A stretch of DNA of 64,000 bases from Hippophae tibetana (Eukaryota > Streptophyta > Magnoliopsida > Rosales > Elaeagnaceae), in NCBI GenBank assembly GCA_037013495.1, contig CM072810.1, positions 110,429,898 to 110,493,897 on the forward strand, in the 5' to 3' direction. The notes beneath the pieces were generated by a model, which searched no databases, had not been told where the DNA came from, and was given only the letters and a program-made list of their open reading frames with translations. A program made the position numbers and the translations under genes. Below are positions 45,094 through 57,993 of this stretch, piece by piece. The first letter of the stretch is position 1. Each line of letters opens with the position of its first letter.

Positions 45094-46643
45094 CTTCTTC
45101 ACCGCTCGTCACCTTATACTCTATTTTCTTAATCATCTCTATTGCGGATTTGGGTATTTCATACTTTATCTTCTCTGACTCTTTTTGATCCTCTGTTTTG
45201 ACCAATCTACTGCAATAATTAAATATTATATATATGGATAGAATCAATATCTCAAAATATCACATTTATTTAAGGATCGATATTTTAGGAAATAATAATA
45301 TTTTTATAAATCCTAACTATTAATTTATCAAGGTGTAAAAAATATGGATTATATTTAAAAATATAAATTATATACTTTTTTTAAATGATTAAAAATAAAA
45401 ATAAGTGAATAAATAGATTATGTAAAAATTGAATGAAAAATTTACAACTATTGAGATTGTTTAGTTATCGTACATGTATAAATATCAAGATTTAGCTGAT
45501 TAATGCGGAACTTTTTTTGGTTTAACCGAGAGTGGTCAACTTCCTCAATTCTAAAAAATGTTTTGTCCTCTTTTTCTTGATATTTCTATTTTTTTTATCA
45601 TGTTAAGTTCTACATTGGTTAAGAGTAAATTATCAATATTTTTTATAAGTTTATACAACTGTTTAATTTAAAAGTTAATTTTTTAGTTTAGAATTAGACC
45701 TGAGTTTCTAAGTTGGTATCAGAGTTAGACTATTGATTTTTTTGTACTCTCATCAGATCTCGTGTCGTAAATTCGAATTCTAATCGATGTGAAAAGAGGA
45801 TGTTAAATCACAAATTAACTAAGAGTAAGACATTAGTGCTACTTATAAGTCTGGTCAACCTTTTAACTCACAAATTAGTTTTTGAATTCAAAATTAAGCT
45901 TGAGTTTTTAAGTGTCTCTACAGATTCTATCATCAATGTTGGCATACCCTAATATACATGAAATACTATTATGAAAATTAATAAAAATTATAATTAGGTG
46001 TATAAAAAACGTATGTAAAGTGTATATATTAAAAACATCTTATATGATTAGGTGTCAAATCTTCCTATTTTTTCGTATATTTTTCTAAATTTTATGGACG
46101 ATAGATATTAAATCTTTTTATTTTTATTTTTTTTAATATAATTATTTTAATCTTTATATTTTTAACTTGAAACATTGTAGTGTAAATTTGGATCTTAATA
46201 TTTATAATTATAATATTAAAAATACATTTTTCGTAATTTTAATATTAGAAGTAGTAGTAGAAGTAGGTAACTGAAATGCTGATTTTTGTTATAATAGAGA
46301 GAATTAAATTCATGGCCCAGTATCATTTATATCATCCTACAAGCTAGATCTGACATTCACAAAGTTATTAAAAAGAAGTGGTCGCAAAAAATAACACAAA
46401 GATGGAGAGAGAGAGTTACTTTCAAAGTGTTCCCATGGAAGGCAGGATATGCAAGTTTCCGTCTTTTAGTCCATGTATCGCCTCCTATAAACCACAGTCC
46501 CTTTCCGAATATATTAGTGAAATAGCTTCCAAGTAATGGTTTCATATAAGCTCTCTCTTTGTTATTCCATATTTCTTTAATCAATTTTGGCTCATTTATC
46601 ACTAACTCACAACCAATACCATTCACATCAATATATATTTTTC
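45094..46643 (-). pseudogene. Cytochrome P450 CYP749A-like pseudogene, gene 4 (truncated duplicate of gene 3)
   Basis: Exon 2 is at 46643-46420, still open (ELVINEPKLIKEI, FGKGLWFIGGDTW, RRKLAYPAFHG). Exon 3 remnants are at about 45955-45913 and 45600-45480, split by a TRIM insertion and with an internal deletion. The 5' part of exon 4 is at 45209-45094 (RLVKTEDQKESEKI). Exon 1, the rest of exon 4 and exon 5 are missing. The exon 2 acceptor is lost (ACAG in gene 3 reads ACAT here). Exon 4 is cut after GEEEQ and fused to the upstream region of gene 3. Copia-7 occupies the place where exon 1 should lie. It cannot make a P450. Confidence 0.9.
45601..45912 (+). mobile_element. TRIM-like element inserted in exon 3 of P450 gene 4
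   Basis: Two ~112-bp direct repeats (45601-45713 and 45801-45912, both starting TGTTAA) flank ~87 bp that begins with the primer site TGGTATCAGAG (45714). No coding capacity. This is the layout of a terminal-repeat retrotransposon in miniature. Related to the element at 59557-59869. Confidence 0.78.
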
Positions 46644-46739
46644 ATGTAAACATATAATTAATATTATTTTATATTTCTAATATAGTTAATGTTGCTTCTT
46701 CTACATTTTTTAATTTTTTTTAGGCAACACTGGCAAATC

Positions 46740-49700
46740 TTTTCTTACATGGAGGGTTTTACTAATCCAGTAACTTAACGATAATATTCAAAATTCTATC
46801 TTGAAAGAATTTTCGTCAACATGTCTGAATCATTTTCTTCTGTATGAATCTTTTTAAATTGTAATAATTTCTTCTCAATTACATCCTTAATCTAGTGATA
46901 TCTCATATCAATATGTTTTTATCTCGAATGAAATGAGACATTATTTCTAAGGTAGATAGCACTCTAACTATTACAAAATAATTGGTAACTATTTTGCTGT
47001 AGCCCAAGTTCTTTCATGAACTTTTTCTTCCATAGCAACTCTTTACATGCTTTCGTTGTTGTTATAAACTCTATTTTTGTAGTGGACAGTGCAACACATT
47101 TTTGTAACTTTGATTACCATGACACAACTTCTTTTGTAAATGTAATTAGGTAACTTGAAGTGGATTTTCTAGAATCCTCATCGTCAGTCATATATTGCAT
47201 CTGTGTATCCAATTAATACAGGTTTTTCATTTCCAAAATATAGGCATATTTTGGAAGAACCTCTAAAATATTTGAAAATCTATTTCACTACAGCCCAATG
47301 TTCCTTTGTAGGATTTGAAAGAAATCTACTCATAACTCCAACTGTATGAGCGATATATGGCTGTGTACAAACCATGGTATACATTAGACTTTCAACTACT
47401 AAAGCATATGAAACATTTTTCATCTATTCATTCTCTTTGTCTATAGAAGGGTTCTGCTTAGAACTTACTTTAAAAGGTTTAAAAAGAGGAGAACTAATCA
47501 CTTAAGCCTTTTTCGTATGAAATCTCTGAAGTACTTTTTCAATGTACTTCTCCTATGACAACCATATTTTTTGGCACCTTTGTCTCTAATAATACTCATG
47601 CTAAGAATCTACTTTGCTGGTCTCAATTCTTTCATAACAAAAGACTTATTCAACTTCTTTTTCAAGTTGTTAATTTGAAAATATTCCGACCAATAATCTA
47701 CATATCATCCAAATAGAGAAAAAGAATAATGAAATCATCATCAGAGAATTTCTACACAAAAATACAATGGTTTGAAGTAGTTCTTTTGTATCCTTGCTCC
47801 TTTATAACAGACTCGAACTTCTTGTACCATTGTCTCGGTATCTGTTTTAAGTCATAGAGGCTTTTTTCCAATTTGAAAACATAATCCTCTTTTCCTTTTT
47901 GCTTAAAACCCTTATGATGTTTCATGTATATCTGTTCTTCCAAGTCACCATGTAGGAAGACAGTTTTGACATCCACTTGCTCAACCTCCAGGTCAAGATT
48001 TGCTACTAACCCCAACACAGTATGAATGGATGTCATTTTCAAAACTGATGAGAAAATCTCATCAAAGTTAACTCCTTTTTTTTTGGCTGAATCACTTGAC
48101 AACCAGTCTAACTTTGTATCACAAACTGGAATTATATTCTTCATGTTTCACCCTGAACATCCATTTATTTTTCAAAGCCCCCTTCCTTTTGGGCAGTTTC
48201 ATCAACTCAAAAGGTTTTGTTCTCATGTAAAGACTTCATCTCATCTTTCATAACTTCAATCCATTTTTGTGTGGATTTGTCATCCATAGCTTCTTCATAA
48301 CTCTTAAGTTCTCCCCCATCAGTGAAAGTTACATACTCATTTAGAGAATATGTGTTAGAGGGTCATATCAATCTATCACTTCTTCTCAATGGAACAGAAG
48401 AAGCCGCAAGTGTTGATGCTGGATAATGAACATCCTTATTTCCTTCGTCTTCAGAACCAACTTCTATGGGAGCATCATCTTCATCAGATGGATAAACCTA
48501 ATCTTCATCTCCAAATTGTCTTGGCAATAATGTTGGAGGAATTAATTCCAAATCTGAATGAATCAAATATAATAAGAGCTTGTGCTTCTTAATCTTTCTC
48601 CTTGTTTTGTTTCTCATATGACAACATGGTTTCTACAATAACTTCAAAATCCATCTTATTTTTTACATAAGTCATGGTTGTTGTGAGATGATTATATGAT
48701 GAGGGTAGTGATGCTAACAACATGCATGACATCTTTCTCTTCATCATTGAAACTCACATTAAACCTTTCTAAGTGAGAAAACTTGTTGTTGAAATTGCTA
48801 ACGTGCTACATCATGCTCACATTATCTTCATTCCTCATATGATATAGCTTCTTTGACATGTATATATTTTCTAAAGTCTCTCATGTTTCTTTTACAGTCT
48901 TGCAATTTTTTGATTCAATATTTTGCAAGTTGTTTGAGAGATTTAGACGGATTGTACTAGCTGTAATATCATCTATATCCTTCCACGGTTCCTCGGTAAC
49001 CGTCGATGTCTTGTTTTTTTTTCATCAACACCTTATGAACCTACTGTTGAATGAGAATATCATTCATCCTCCTTTACAATAAAGATAAATTATTATTGTC
49101 ATTAAATTTATACATATTTACCTTTTGGCTTGACATTTTTTCGTTGTGTTTCTTTTTTTGCAAATAAATACGTCTTATACCTAATAAAATATTTTCTGAC
49201 ATGACAGATTAGTCTATGCTACAACCACAGAGCATACTAAGAATTTTACTAGACTTGTCTTGATATCAGTTGTTAAGGTATAACAAGTAAAAATATATTC
49301 AACGGACTAAGATAATAACAACGATAATTTAACGTAGTTCACCCTTTAATTTGGGCTACATATACAGAACAAACTCTAAAAAATATTTCTTTTACTAATA
49401 AAATTAATGGTAAAAAGTGAGAAACAATATAACAAATTAAAATAAACTTAAAATAGTGACACAAAAGTGTTTTCCAAACTCACTATTTTGTTACTCTAAT
49501 TTTAAAAAAATATCTCAAATATTTTTCTAAAACATTCTCTCACACATACAACATTATTTTTTATCAAAATAAATTATCTCATTGGTTTTACTTCCCTTAT
49601 CTTCTTTAGTGTATCTCTCTGAGTTAAAAACATTATTTATTTATAAGTAAAATTGTAACTATTAAAATAGAATGTAATTAATGAGATTACATTTTATTTT

Positions 49701-49763
49701 TTTATTTTTTTAAATGTAATTAATAAAACTATATTTATATTTTTTTTATTTTCTTTTCCTTAC
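46740..49763 (-). mobile_element. Copia-7, degenerate Ty1/copia element in P450 gene 4
   Basis: The 5' LTR (minus strand, about 49763-49271, ending CCTTAACA) is followed by a PBS-like TGATATCAAGAC, gag, reverse transcriptase and RNase H pieces. Integrase is absent and no 3' LTR was recognised, so the left end is approximate. The outer LTR end near 49763 is also approximate. Confidence 0.75.
46760..49135 (-). pseudogene. Copia-7 gag-pol remnant
   Basis: Gag starts at about 49133 (MSSQKVNMYKFNDNN) and runs with many stops to about 48550. The longest open piece is reverse transcriptase at 48144-47752, with EQVDVKTVFLHGDLEEQIYM and SLYDLKQIPRQWYKKF. The catalytic YVDD region (near 47700) and RNase H (about 47550-46900) are broken. 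Integrase is deleted. It is inactive. Confidence 0.8.
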
Positions 49764-49784
49764 ACGTATACGGGACCTAGACTT

Positions 49785-50742
49785 GTCTTGCCTGCCGAAT
49801 ACATAGTCACGAAGATTTGAATCTGAAGTCTGAACCACTTGTTTTCGTTTTCACTCTATTTAATGCATTTACTCTTAGAACCTTCAAACATAATAAGGTA
49901 TTCGTTGTACTGCCTTACAAGGAGGCTTTAAAGTTAGAAAAAAACACTGTACTGTAATAACACAGGCAAAGTAATATTGGGTACTGATATTAGAAAACAA
50001 TAGTGACTTAATATTACAACAATAGCTTCTGTTATCCTCGAAATAAAAATATATAAATTATTTATTATATTTCAATACTATTATAATTATAATTAATGAA
50101 AAATTATTATGATTATAATAAATTTAGTTATGAAAATATCATTACCAAACATATATTATCACTAACTTGTAATATTTACAAAGAGTAATTAATTGATTAT
50201 GAAATCAAATTAACATATTCATCCAAATTAATTAACATGAGAAGATGATAAGAAAAGATTAAAAAAAATACACATTTTTTTCGGTTTATATCTATTTTTT
50301 TCTCAATTTTAATTAGATTTAAGTAACATATAAATTTGTTCATACATGGAAAAATAATTTTTAATTATATACATACTTTAATATAGTTCAACTATATTAT
50401 TAGATTTAATATCGTTGCTCCTAATAATATAATTTTAACTATGGTTAATTCTTAAATTTTATTAAATTTAATTTTTTTTATAATATTACGTTTATTATCT
50501 TTTTAAATTTAATAATTTAAATTTAAAAATAAGAAATTAAATATATTAAATTTTAAAAATTAATAGATTAAATAATAAATAAATTAACGTTAATTTTAAT
50601 TATTATAATATAATTTAATTTAATTTAATTTAATTTTTAAATTTAAATTAAATATATAAAATTTTAAAAGATAGTCGGTGCAAGAAAAAAACTTAAGGGA
50701 CCCAATACTTTTAAAAGTTCCAAAATGTCATGCTGCTTGTTA
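49785..50742. repeat. Second copy of the P450 gene 3 upstream region (upstream of gene 4)
   Basis: Matches 44217-45093 with small indels. It begins just right of the Copia-7 LTR and ends at TGCTGCTTGTTA (50742). It marks the right breakpoint of the gene 3/gene 4 duplication. Confidence 0.83.
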
Positions 50743-53006
50743 TTCTCTTGTATGTCTGACTATTCAAACTGTTGAACAATAAATGCCTAATACCACCGTT
50801 GAAAAGAAAAGAATATATATATATATCAACTGACAAATAAAGATAGGATGAAAGGTACTATTAATTTTTTTTATTTATATAAAATATATTATTTAATTTG
50901 AGAATATTATATTTAATCTTTTTATTTGGAGTGTTAAATTTTTTTAATAATTTCAAATTTATTTTAAAATATAAAATTATTAGGGAAAGGATATAGTTAA
51001 AAAATAGTAATATCTTCCCTGTTATATTTATAATTTTTTTGAATTAATAAAATAGAAATAAAAAAAATACCGGCGTTAAAATTTGTTTAAATATTTTTAT
51101 AAATAAAAAAATAAATGAATATATTTTTTTAATTAAAATAACTAATAAATAATTTTTTTTAAATTAGAAGATAAAATATTACTTTTATTTGAAAAAAGAT
51201 ATTTTTTCATGAAGATAATATCACACTAATAAAATATACGTGATTAATAAAGAAAATTAAATTCAAAACATAATACTAATAAGTAAAGATAATTTAACTT
51301 ACATCAATCTATCTCATACAATATCTTTTGAATAATATGTAACATAAGTAAATTTTCTCTTTTATATTTCTAACACCGAATGAACCACTAGGTGAATTAA
51401 AACACGATAAGTCTTTTTTGATTAACTTGATTTTTAATTTAAATATATATGCACAGTTATTTTGTCAAATTTTGAGAAAAAAGACCTGAATGGTAAATAA
51501 TAAAAATACATATTTATATTTATTTATATCTTTTCCGGTGTATTTTCCCCACCTTAGAACGAATGAATATGTAAACTTATTCAAACACAAATAACTAATT
51601 TTGGATAATTATATTTTTAGAATTTTTTTAATTATAGTTTGAACTTGTGTTCGCATGTTTAAGGATATTTAGATAGATCTTTTATTCGAGATATTATGGT
51701 TCTATCTGGTTGATATACACAGAAAACCAACCTCATAAAAGGTATCGTATTTTTTTTGCTCTCTCTAACTCTCGAACCCAATCCTAACCACTTAAGACCT
51801 TAATAATTAGCAAATTGGTACCATAGATAGATGATATTAACTCGCTTCCTATTAAGGTCTTAAATAGTTAGGATCGGGTTCAAGAGTTAATGAGAGCGAG
51901 AGAAATGCGATACCTTTCCTGAGGTTGATCTCCTATGAATATCAACTAAGTGAAATCATATTACCTTAAACGGAAGAACTACGTAGATATTCTTGAATGT
52001 GTGAACTCAAGTTCAAATATAAAAAAAAAAGTATCTTGTGTTGGGTTTTTAGATAATATCTCTAGAGGTCTCCTAGGCCGGTTGAAATTCACACCGACTA
52101 ATTTGTTGGGTTTCTTTCGTTTTTCCTAACGTTGAACTCTTTATCTGGATACTTTTAACCACAAATTTTTAGAAGTTAGTACCATTTAGATTACAATTAT
52201 CGTAATGAAATTTATAAAATATTTACTTAATCTCTAATATTAATTATATTTTAATATTATTATTAAATAAATTATTTTTATGTAATAATATCAGTGCCCA
52301 TAATTTTTCATGCATTAAATACTCTAACAAAAATATATCCTAACTCCTATCGATAAGCTTTAATTAAATGGTTAAAAATACTAAGAATTTTTGAGTTGAA
52401 TATTCATCGTACATGAATAACTTTTATGTATAACTATCCTTGAAATATTTCGTAATATCTCTAACCCTAAAGGTTAATATTTAGGGTAATGATTATGTAC
52501 TATCACGAGCTCACATTTGTATTAATAAACTTAAATTCATATTTTAATTAAAATCGTGTTTTTGAGATGACCCCAAGGAATGCGTTGTCAAAATTTTAAA
52601 CACTTCCACATCAATATGTGATTTCAATCTCTTTTGAAAAAAAAATCAAAATATCTTTTCTTTTTTAATATCTTAAATGTTACAAAATTATTATCAATAA
52701 AATATAGAAAATATTAACAAAATATTGTAAATATTATGATTGCACTATAAGGGAATGCCCTACTCTCTCTAATATTGAGCGTAATTAAACAAATCAAAGT
52801 TTGTTCCAGAACAATAGGTATAGTATAAATGAGATTTCTCTACCCAAGTTTGTTCCTTTTATTTGTGTGATGGTTCAAAATGTTCCTGACTATGATTACT
52901 TTAACTTAATGAGGGAGAATAATGAGTTCACTAATTTTTCTGGTGAATATGATTTGTAAAGTTTTTTTTTAAATGTTATGATTAGAAAAATTTAATACGC
53001 TGATTT
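50743..53006. other. AT-rich intergenic DNA
   Basis: No gene recognised. It contains the long inverted repeat at 51618-52033 and a short (TA)n run near 50816-50826. Confidence 0.6.
51618..52033. repeat. Long inverted repeat, arms about 185 bp
   Basis: Left arm (about 51618-51806, containing GAACTTGTGTTCGCA and AACCCAATCCTAACCACTTAA) pairs with the right arm (about 51850-52033, containing TTAAATAGTTAGGATCGGGTT and GTGAACTCAAGTTC) across a ~43-bp spacer. Pairing is imperfect but continuous. It is probably a foldback transposon or MITE pair; no terminal motif or TSD was established. Confidence 0.78.
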
Positions 53007-53347
53007 TGTTGAAAGTAGCTGATGTTACTGTCTTAATTTTAGGATTGTTTTCAACAATCTATGTTTTCATGAGTGGAGTATTCCTTGTTTTCATGAGTAG
53101 AGTAAGCATGAGTTCCTAGTTTTAAGGAGCGGTGTTTTACACTCTTGAAATTCTATAAAATTGTTGAAATTTCAGCAGTTTGTTTCCTATAAATTAATGT
53201 AATAAGAAGCTGAAAATATAAGCAGAAAAACTGTTCTTAGTCTCTAAAATGTGTGTGAACTCAATCTTCAAAATTGAGATGAATAAGAGAAGGGTTTAGA
53301 AAACTTACCCAACATATAAGAAAAGAGTTTAGAAAACTAACCCAACA
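53007..53347 (+). repeat. 5' LTR of Copia-8
   Basis: 341 bp, TGTTGAAAG to ACCCAACA. It includes repeated GTTTTCATGAGTRGAGT and ACCCAACAT units, giving near-duplicate 3' ends at 53317 and 53341. Confidence 0.92.
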
Positions 53348-53414
53348 TCTGGTATCAGAGCCAAGAAGAGAGTTGAGAAAAAAATCACAACAGTTAAAAC
53401 TTTACAGCAGCAAA

Positions 53415-56400
53415 ATGGCTACAAAAAATGAAAGTTTTGTCCAACCAGATATTCCCAGATTCGATGGCCACTACGATCATTGGAATATGTTGATGGAAAA
53501 CTTCCTAAGATTTAAAGAATTTTGGGATCTTATAGAAACTAGGATTGGAGAAATTAAACTGGACAGTTATGAGATTTCTGCTCAACAGAAGCAGAAAAAT
53601 GATGCACTGAAATTGAAGGACCTGAAGGTAAAGAATTATCTATTTCAGGCAATCGACAGGTCTATTTTGGAGATAATCCTTAACAAGGATACGACTAAAG
53701 ACATCTAGGACTCTATGAAAAAATGAAAAAAAAAGTACCAGGGCTCCAACAGAGTGAAGCAGGCGCAACTTCAAACTCTCATAAAAGATTTTGAAACTCT
53801 TCAAATGAATAAAGGAGAAACAAAAAATGACTACTTTGGAAAAAGTGATGACAGTGGAAAACAAGATGCGTCTTCACGGTGAGAAAACCACAGATGACAT
53901 TGTGGTTGAGAAAATACTAAGACCATTGACTCCCAAGTTCGACTATATGGTCTGCTCAATTGAGGAGTCTACTATAGTTGAAGATATATCCATAGATGAA
54001 CTAAAAAGTTCCTTGCTCATGCATGAGCAAAGAATTAACAGGACCAGTGCAGTTGAAGAAATACAGGCACTAAAAATTTCCACTTTTAATGAGTCTTCAA
54101 ACACAAAAGGAAGATATATCCATAGATGAACTAGAAAGTTCCTTGCTCATTTTCTCAAACTCGAAAGGATGATGATCAAAACAAGAAGAGACATTTAAAA
54201 AAATCAAAGGTCGAATGTTACAGATGTGGGAACTCAGGTCATTACAAAAATGAGTATTACACAAAAATGACCAAAGAGAATGGTGAAAGATCCAACTTTG
54301 TAGAAAAGGGAAAGGAGAAAGAGGATGAAACTTTTTTGATGGCCTTCCATGCAATGGAAGACACGGATGAAGACACTTGATACGTGGACATAGATTGTAG
54401 TAACCATATGAGCGATTGTAAGTCATCCTTCTCTAATCAAGATGAGAGTTTCACCATTTTTGTTAGTTTTGGTGATCAATCAACTGTAAAGGTTGAAGGA
54501 AGGGGTGATATTCAGATAAAAACTAAGAATGAGTTCAATGAGGTAATACCTAATGTATTTTACATACCTGACCTAAAAAAAAATCTGCTAAGTGTTGGCC
54601 AGTCGCAAGACAAAGGTTACACGATCACAATTAAAAAGGGAGAGTGTGAGATTTATGATCCCAAATGTGGATCAATTGTAGTGGTGCAGATGACAAGAAA
54701 ATCGACTCTTCCCTCTCAAAATTAAATCAATGCAAACATGTTTAATGGCCAAAGAAAATGTTTCAATGTGGAGATGGAAAGAGAGATATGGGCATCTTTA
54801 TTTCAACGGCCTCAGAACTCTAAAACAAAAGCACATGGTGGAAGGACTACCTGAAAATAATCAGTGCAAATATCTTGTCAAGATATTTTGGGTTTTGTGT
54901 TTTTAATCTAATAACATAAAAATAAACATAGATAAAGATATAAATTGATATTTATTGATTCTTTTTTTTTATATGAACACCACTTTTGGTGAGGTTAGAT
55001 ATTCTTTGTTACCTAAATAAATCAATTAACACCTATGGGTTGAGTTGATAACTAATTTGGTTAATTAAATTAATTTCTTTTTCTAAGAGATTGAAAATGA
55101 ACCATTTAAATGCCACCTTTGGTGGGGTTAGATAGTTTAAACTTTATTCAAGGTGTCCAAATTAAACCTAAAAATTTAATTATCCGAGTACTAACTTTAA
55201 AGTTTTAAAACCACTACTAAAAACATGTTGTCAATAAATTTTCAGATAATAATTCTTATAAAAACTTTTAAAAAAGAGTTTCACTCTAACTACCGGGCGA
55301 TTGTACCAACAAATAAAAGAGCACTACTCTAAATCAGACCGAATAACTAAACCTTAAAATCTAATTTTCAGATTTAAGTTTGTAATGAAAAATAATATAT
55401 TTCTCTTTAACATTCTTAATATAAAATCTTTAATAAAAATAAAATCAATTCATTTTAGAGATTTTTACCTATTTAATATTTCGAAAGCATAACAACGTTA
55501 TTATTATATCATGTTTACAAACAGCCAGTAAAGTTAAATTTAATCACAGATAAATTAAATATAACATGTAAAAATAAAGTATAAAAAATAACTGTAAAGA
55601 AAATAAAATTCTTACAGTACTTTGTTACTATTCCCGTTGCTGAAAAACCTCCAAACGGAATTTGCACTCCCATTTATTGAATCGAAAAGAAAAGAAATTA
55701 CAAAAACATAACTAATTCTTCTCAAAAAGAGAAGAACTCTAAAACGAAGAGAAACTAACTAAGAAAAGCTAAAAACTAAGAAAAACTTAAAAACTAAGAA
55801 ATGAGAGAAAGAAAGAGAAGAGAAGATGTGTTTTGAGGTGTGTTTAGTTATGAAGAGAATGGAGTTATTTATAGGTGAGGAAAGGAATAAAAAATGGGTG
55901 AACAAATGATTAAAAATGGAGGAAACGCGTAGTAGGTGAAGATGACGTCAGCTGGCGTCCAGTATAAAAATATGATAAAAACAATAAAAATACCTGTGAT
56001 TCCGAAAAGACAAATTTATATAAATATATGATAAAATCATATAAATATATATATTTTTAATCAATTAATATGCATAAAATCATTGTAATTTTAGTACTTT
56101 TTGAGCACTCATCATTTGACGAGGACAAAAGGTGGAATTGGGGAGAACAACCAGAAATACCAAAGAATGTGTCAGTGGAAAGTAAAACAGATGATGAAAG
56201 GACAACTCAGATGACTGAGACTCAAATCCCTCAGCCATTAACATCACCACAGGAGCCTTAAGCTCACACATAAACTCAAAGTGACGAGGAATCTAAAGAA
56301 AGGAGGGTTTACAATCTGAGAAACCCTCAAACGCTGACAAGGCCTCCCTAGATGATGGACTATGAGACAATTTTTAGTGGTTTAGATGAAGACACTGCCA

Positions 56401-57934
56401 ACTTTGCCTTGTTTGTTGGCAGTGATCCCATCACCTTTGATGAAGCTGTGAAGGAAGATAAATGGAAGGAGGCAATGTACAATGAGATACTGTCAATTGA
56501 GAATAATAACACTTGGAAGCTCACAGATTTACCTAAAGGGAAAAAACATATTGGGGGTAAAGTGGGTATTCAAAACAAAAGTGAATGAAAGAGGAGAGGT
56601 TGACAAATATAAAGCTCGTTTGGTGGCTAAAGGATACAAAAAAAGCAAGGCATAGACTATAATGAAGTCTTTGCACCTATAGCAAGGCATGAAACCATAA
56701 GAATGCTCATATCCTTGGCTACAAATAAATCCTAAAAGATTCTACAGATAGATGTAAAGTCTGCTTTTCTCTGTGGAGAATTGTAGGAAGAGGTTTATAT
56801 TGAACATTCTCTTGGTTTTGTTCAAAATGGAAAAGAAGAAAAGTGCTAAAGTTGAAGAAAGCACTTTATGGCCTGAAGTAGGCTCCACGAGCATGGTACA
56901 ACAGAATTGACACCTATTTTGCCAAGTTAGGTTTTGGGAAATGTCCCTCAGAAAATACATTGTACACTAAGGGTGGAACTGGAGGCAAACTTCTAATCAT
57001 GTCACTCTATGTTGATGACCTAATCTATACAGGAAACAATCAAGGAATGCTAAATGAGTTCAAAAACTCATTCCTAGAAGTAATTCAAAACTTTTTTGGT
57101 AACTTCATTTACCAAAATAAATATGCACATGAGGTGGTTGCAAGATTTCAGATGAAAGATTGTTGAGCTATTGGGACTCCAGTTGAACCTGGATTAAAAA
57201 TCAGCAAGGATGAAGGAGGAAGAAAGGTTGATAACACTTTCTTTAAACAAATTGTTAGAAGTCTTATGTATTTTACTTCAACTAGACTAGACATCATGTA
57301 TGGTGTGAGCCTGATAAGTAGATACATGAAAAATCCAACAGAGTTGCACCTGAATGTAGCAAGAATAATTCTAAGATACGTAAAAGGGACACTAGATTAT
57401 GGAGTGTTCTATAAGAAAGGTGACAACTTAGATTTCTATGGTTACACTGACAGTGATTATGCAGGAGATCTAAATGACAGAAAAAGCACATCAGGTCATG
57501 CTTATATGTTAAGCTCAGGAGCTATCTCATGGTCCTCAAAGAAGCAACCTATAGTAACTCTATCAACTACTGAAGTTGAGTATGTGGTAGCAACATCAAG
57601 CTCTTGCCAAGGGATCTTGATGAAGAAATTTTTTGAAGTCCTAGGAATGAAGCAAGACAGTCCTATGATAATATATTGTGATAACATGTCTACTATCAAA
57701 CTGTCTAAAAATCCAGTAATGCACGGGAGGAGCAAACACATAGATGTTAGATTTCATTTTCTTCGTGACTTATGTCAAGATGGGGTTATTGAGTTGAAGT
57801 ATTGCAAAAGTTCAAAACAAGTAGTAGATATTCTAACAAAACCCCTCAAGCCACCAAGTTTTGAGAAACTTATGAAGTTTTTTGGAATGTGCTCAGTCCT
57901 CAGTCTCGAACAAGGGAGGATTGCTCAAAGTTGA
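53415..57934 (+). pseudogene. Copia-8 gag-pol remnant
   Basis: Gag starts at ATG 53415 (MATKNESFVQPDIPRFDGHYD) and stops at a TAG (53706) where tryptophan is expected; it continues in pieces to 54180. A 41-bp stretch is duplicated (53980-54020 and 54110-54150). The zinc knuckle reads CYRCGNSGHYKNEY, with the last cysteine lost, and the protease site reads VDIDCSNHM instead of DSG. Integrase is missing. Reverse transcriptase (56352-57166) is split by frameshifts but keeps LYVDDLIYTG. RNase H (57266-57934, 222 codons) is open, with YTDSDYAGD, STTEVEY and YCDNMS. It is inactive overall. Confidence 0.88.
54890..56114 (-). mobile_element. Non-coding segment replacing integrase in Copia-8, possibly a solo LTR on the minus strand
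   Basis: It has no homology to copia pol. On the minus strand it starts TGATGAGTGCTC (56114) and contains TGACGTCA (about 55946). A CCTATAAATAACTCC TATA box (about 55870) is followed by CT-rich leader-like sequence, as in an LTR promoter. Two diverged copies of CACYWTTGGTGRGGTTAGAT lie at about 54985 and 55112. No target-site duplication was found, so the element type is uncertain and flanking pol may have been deleted. Confidence 0.4.
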
Positions 57935-57993
57935 AGATCAATTAAGAAAACCCTAAACTATTTTTTCAGTAGAAAAATCAGTTTAAGGGAAGG

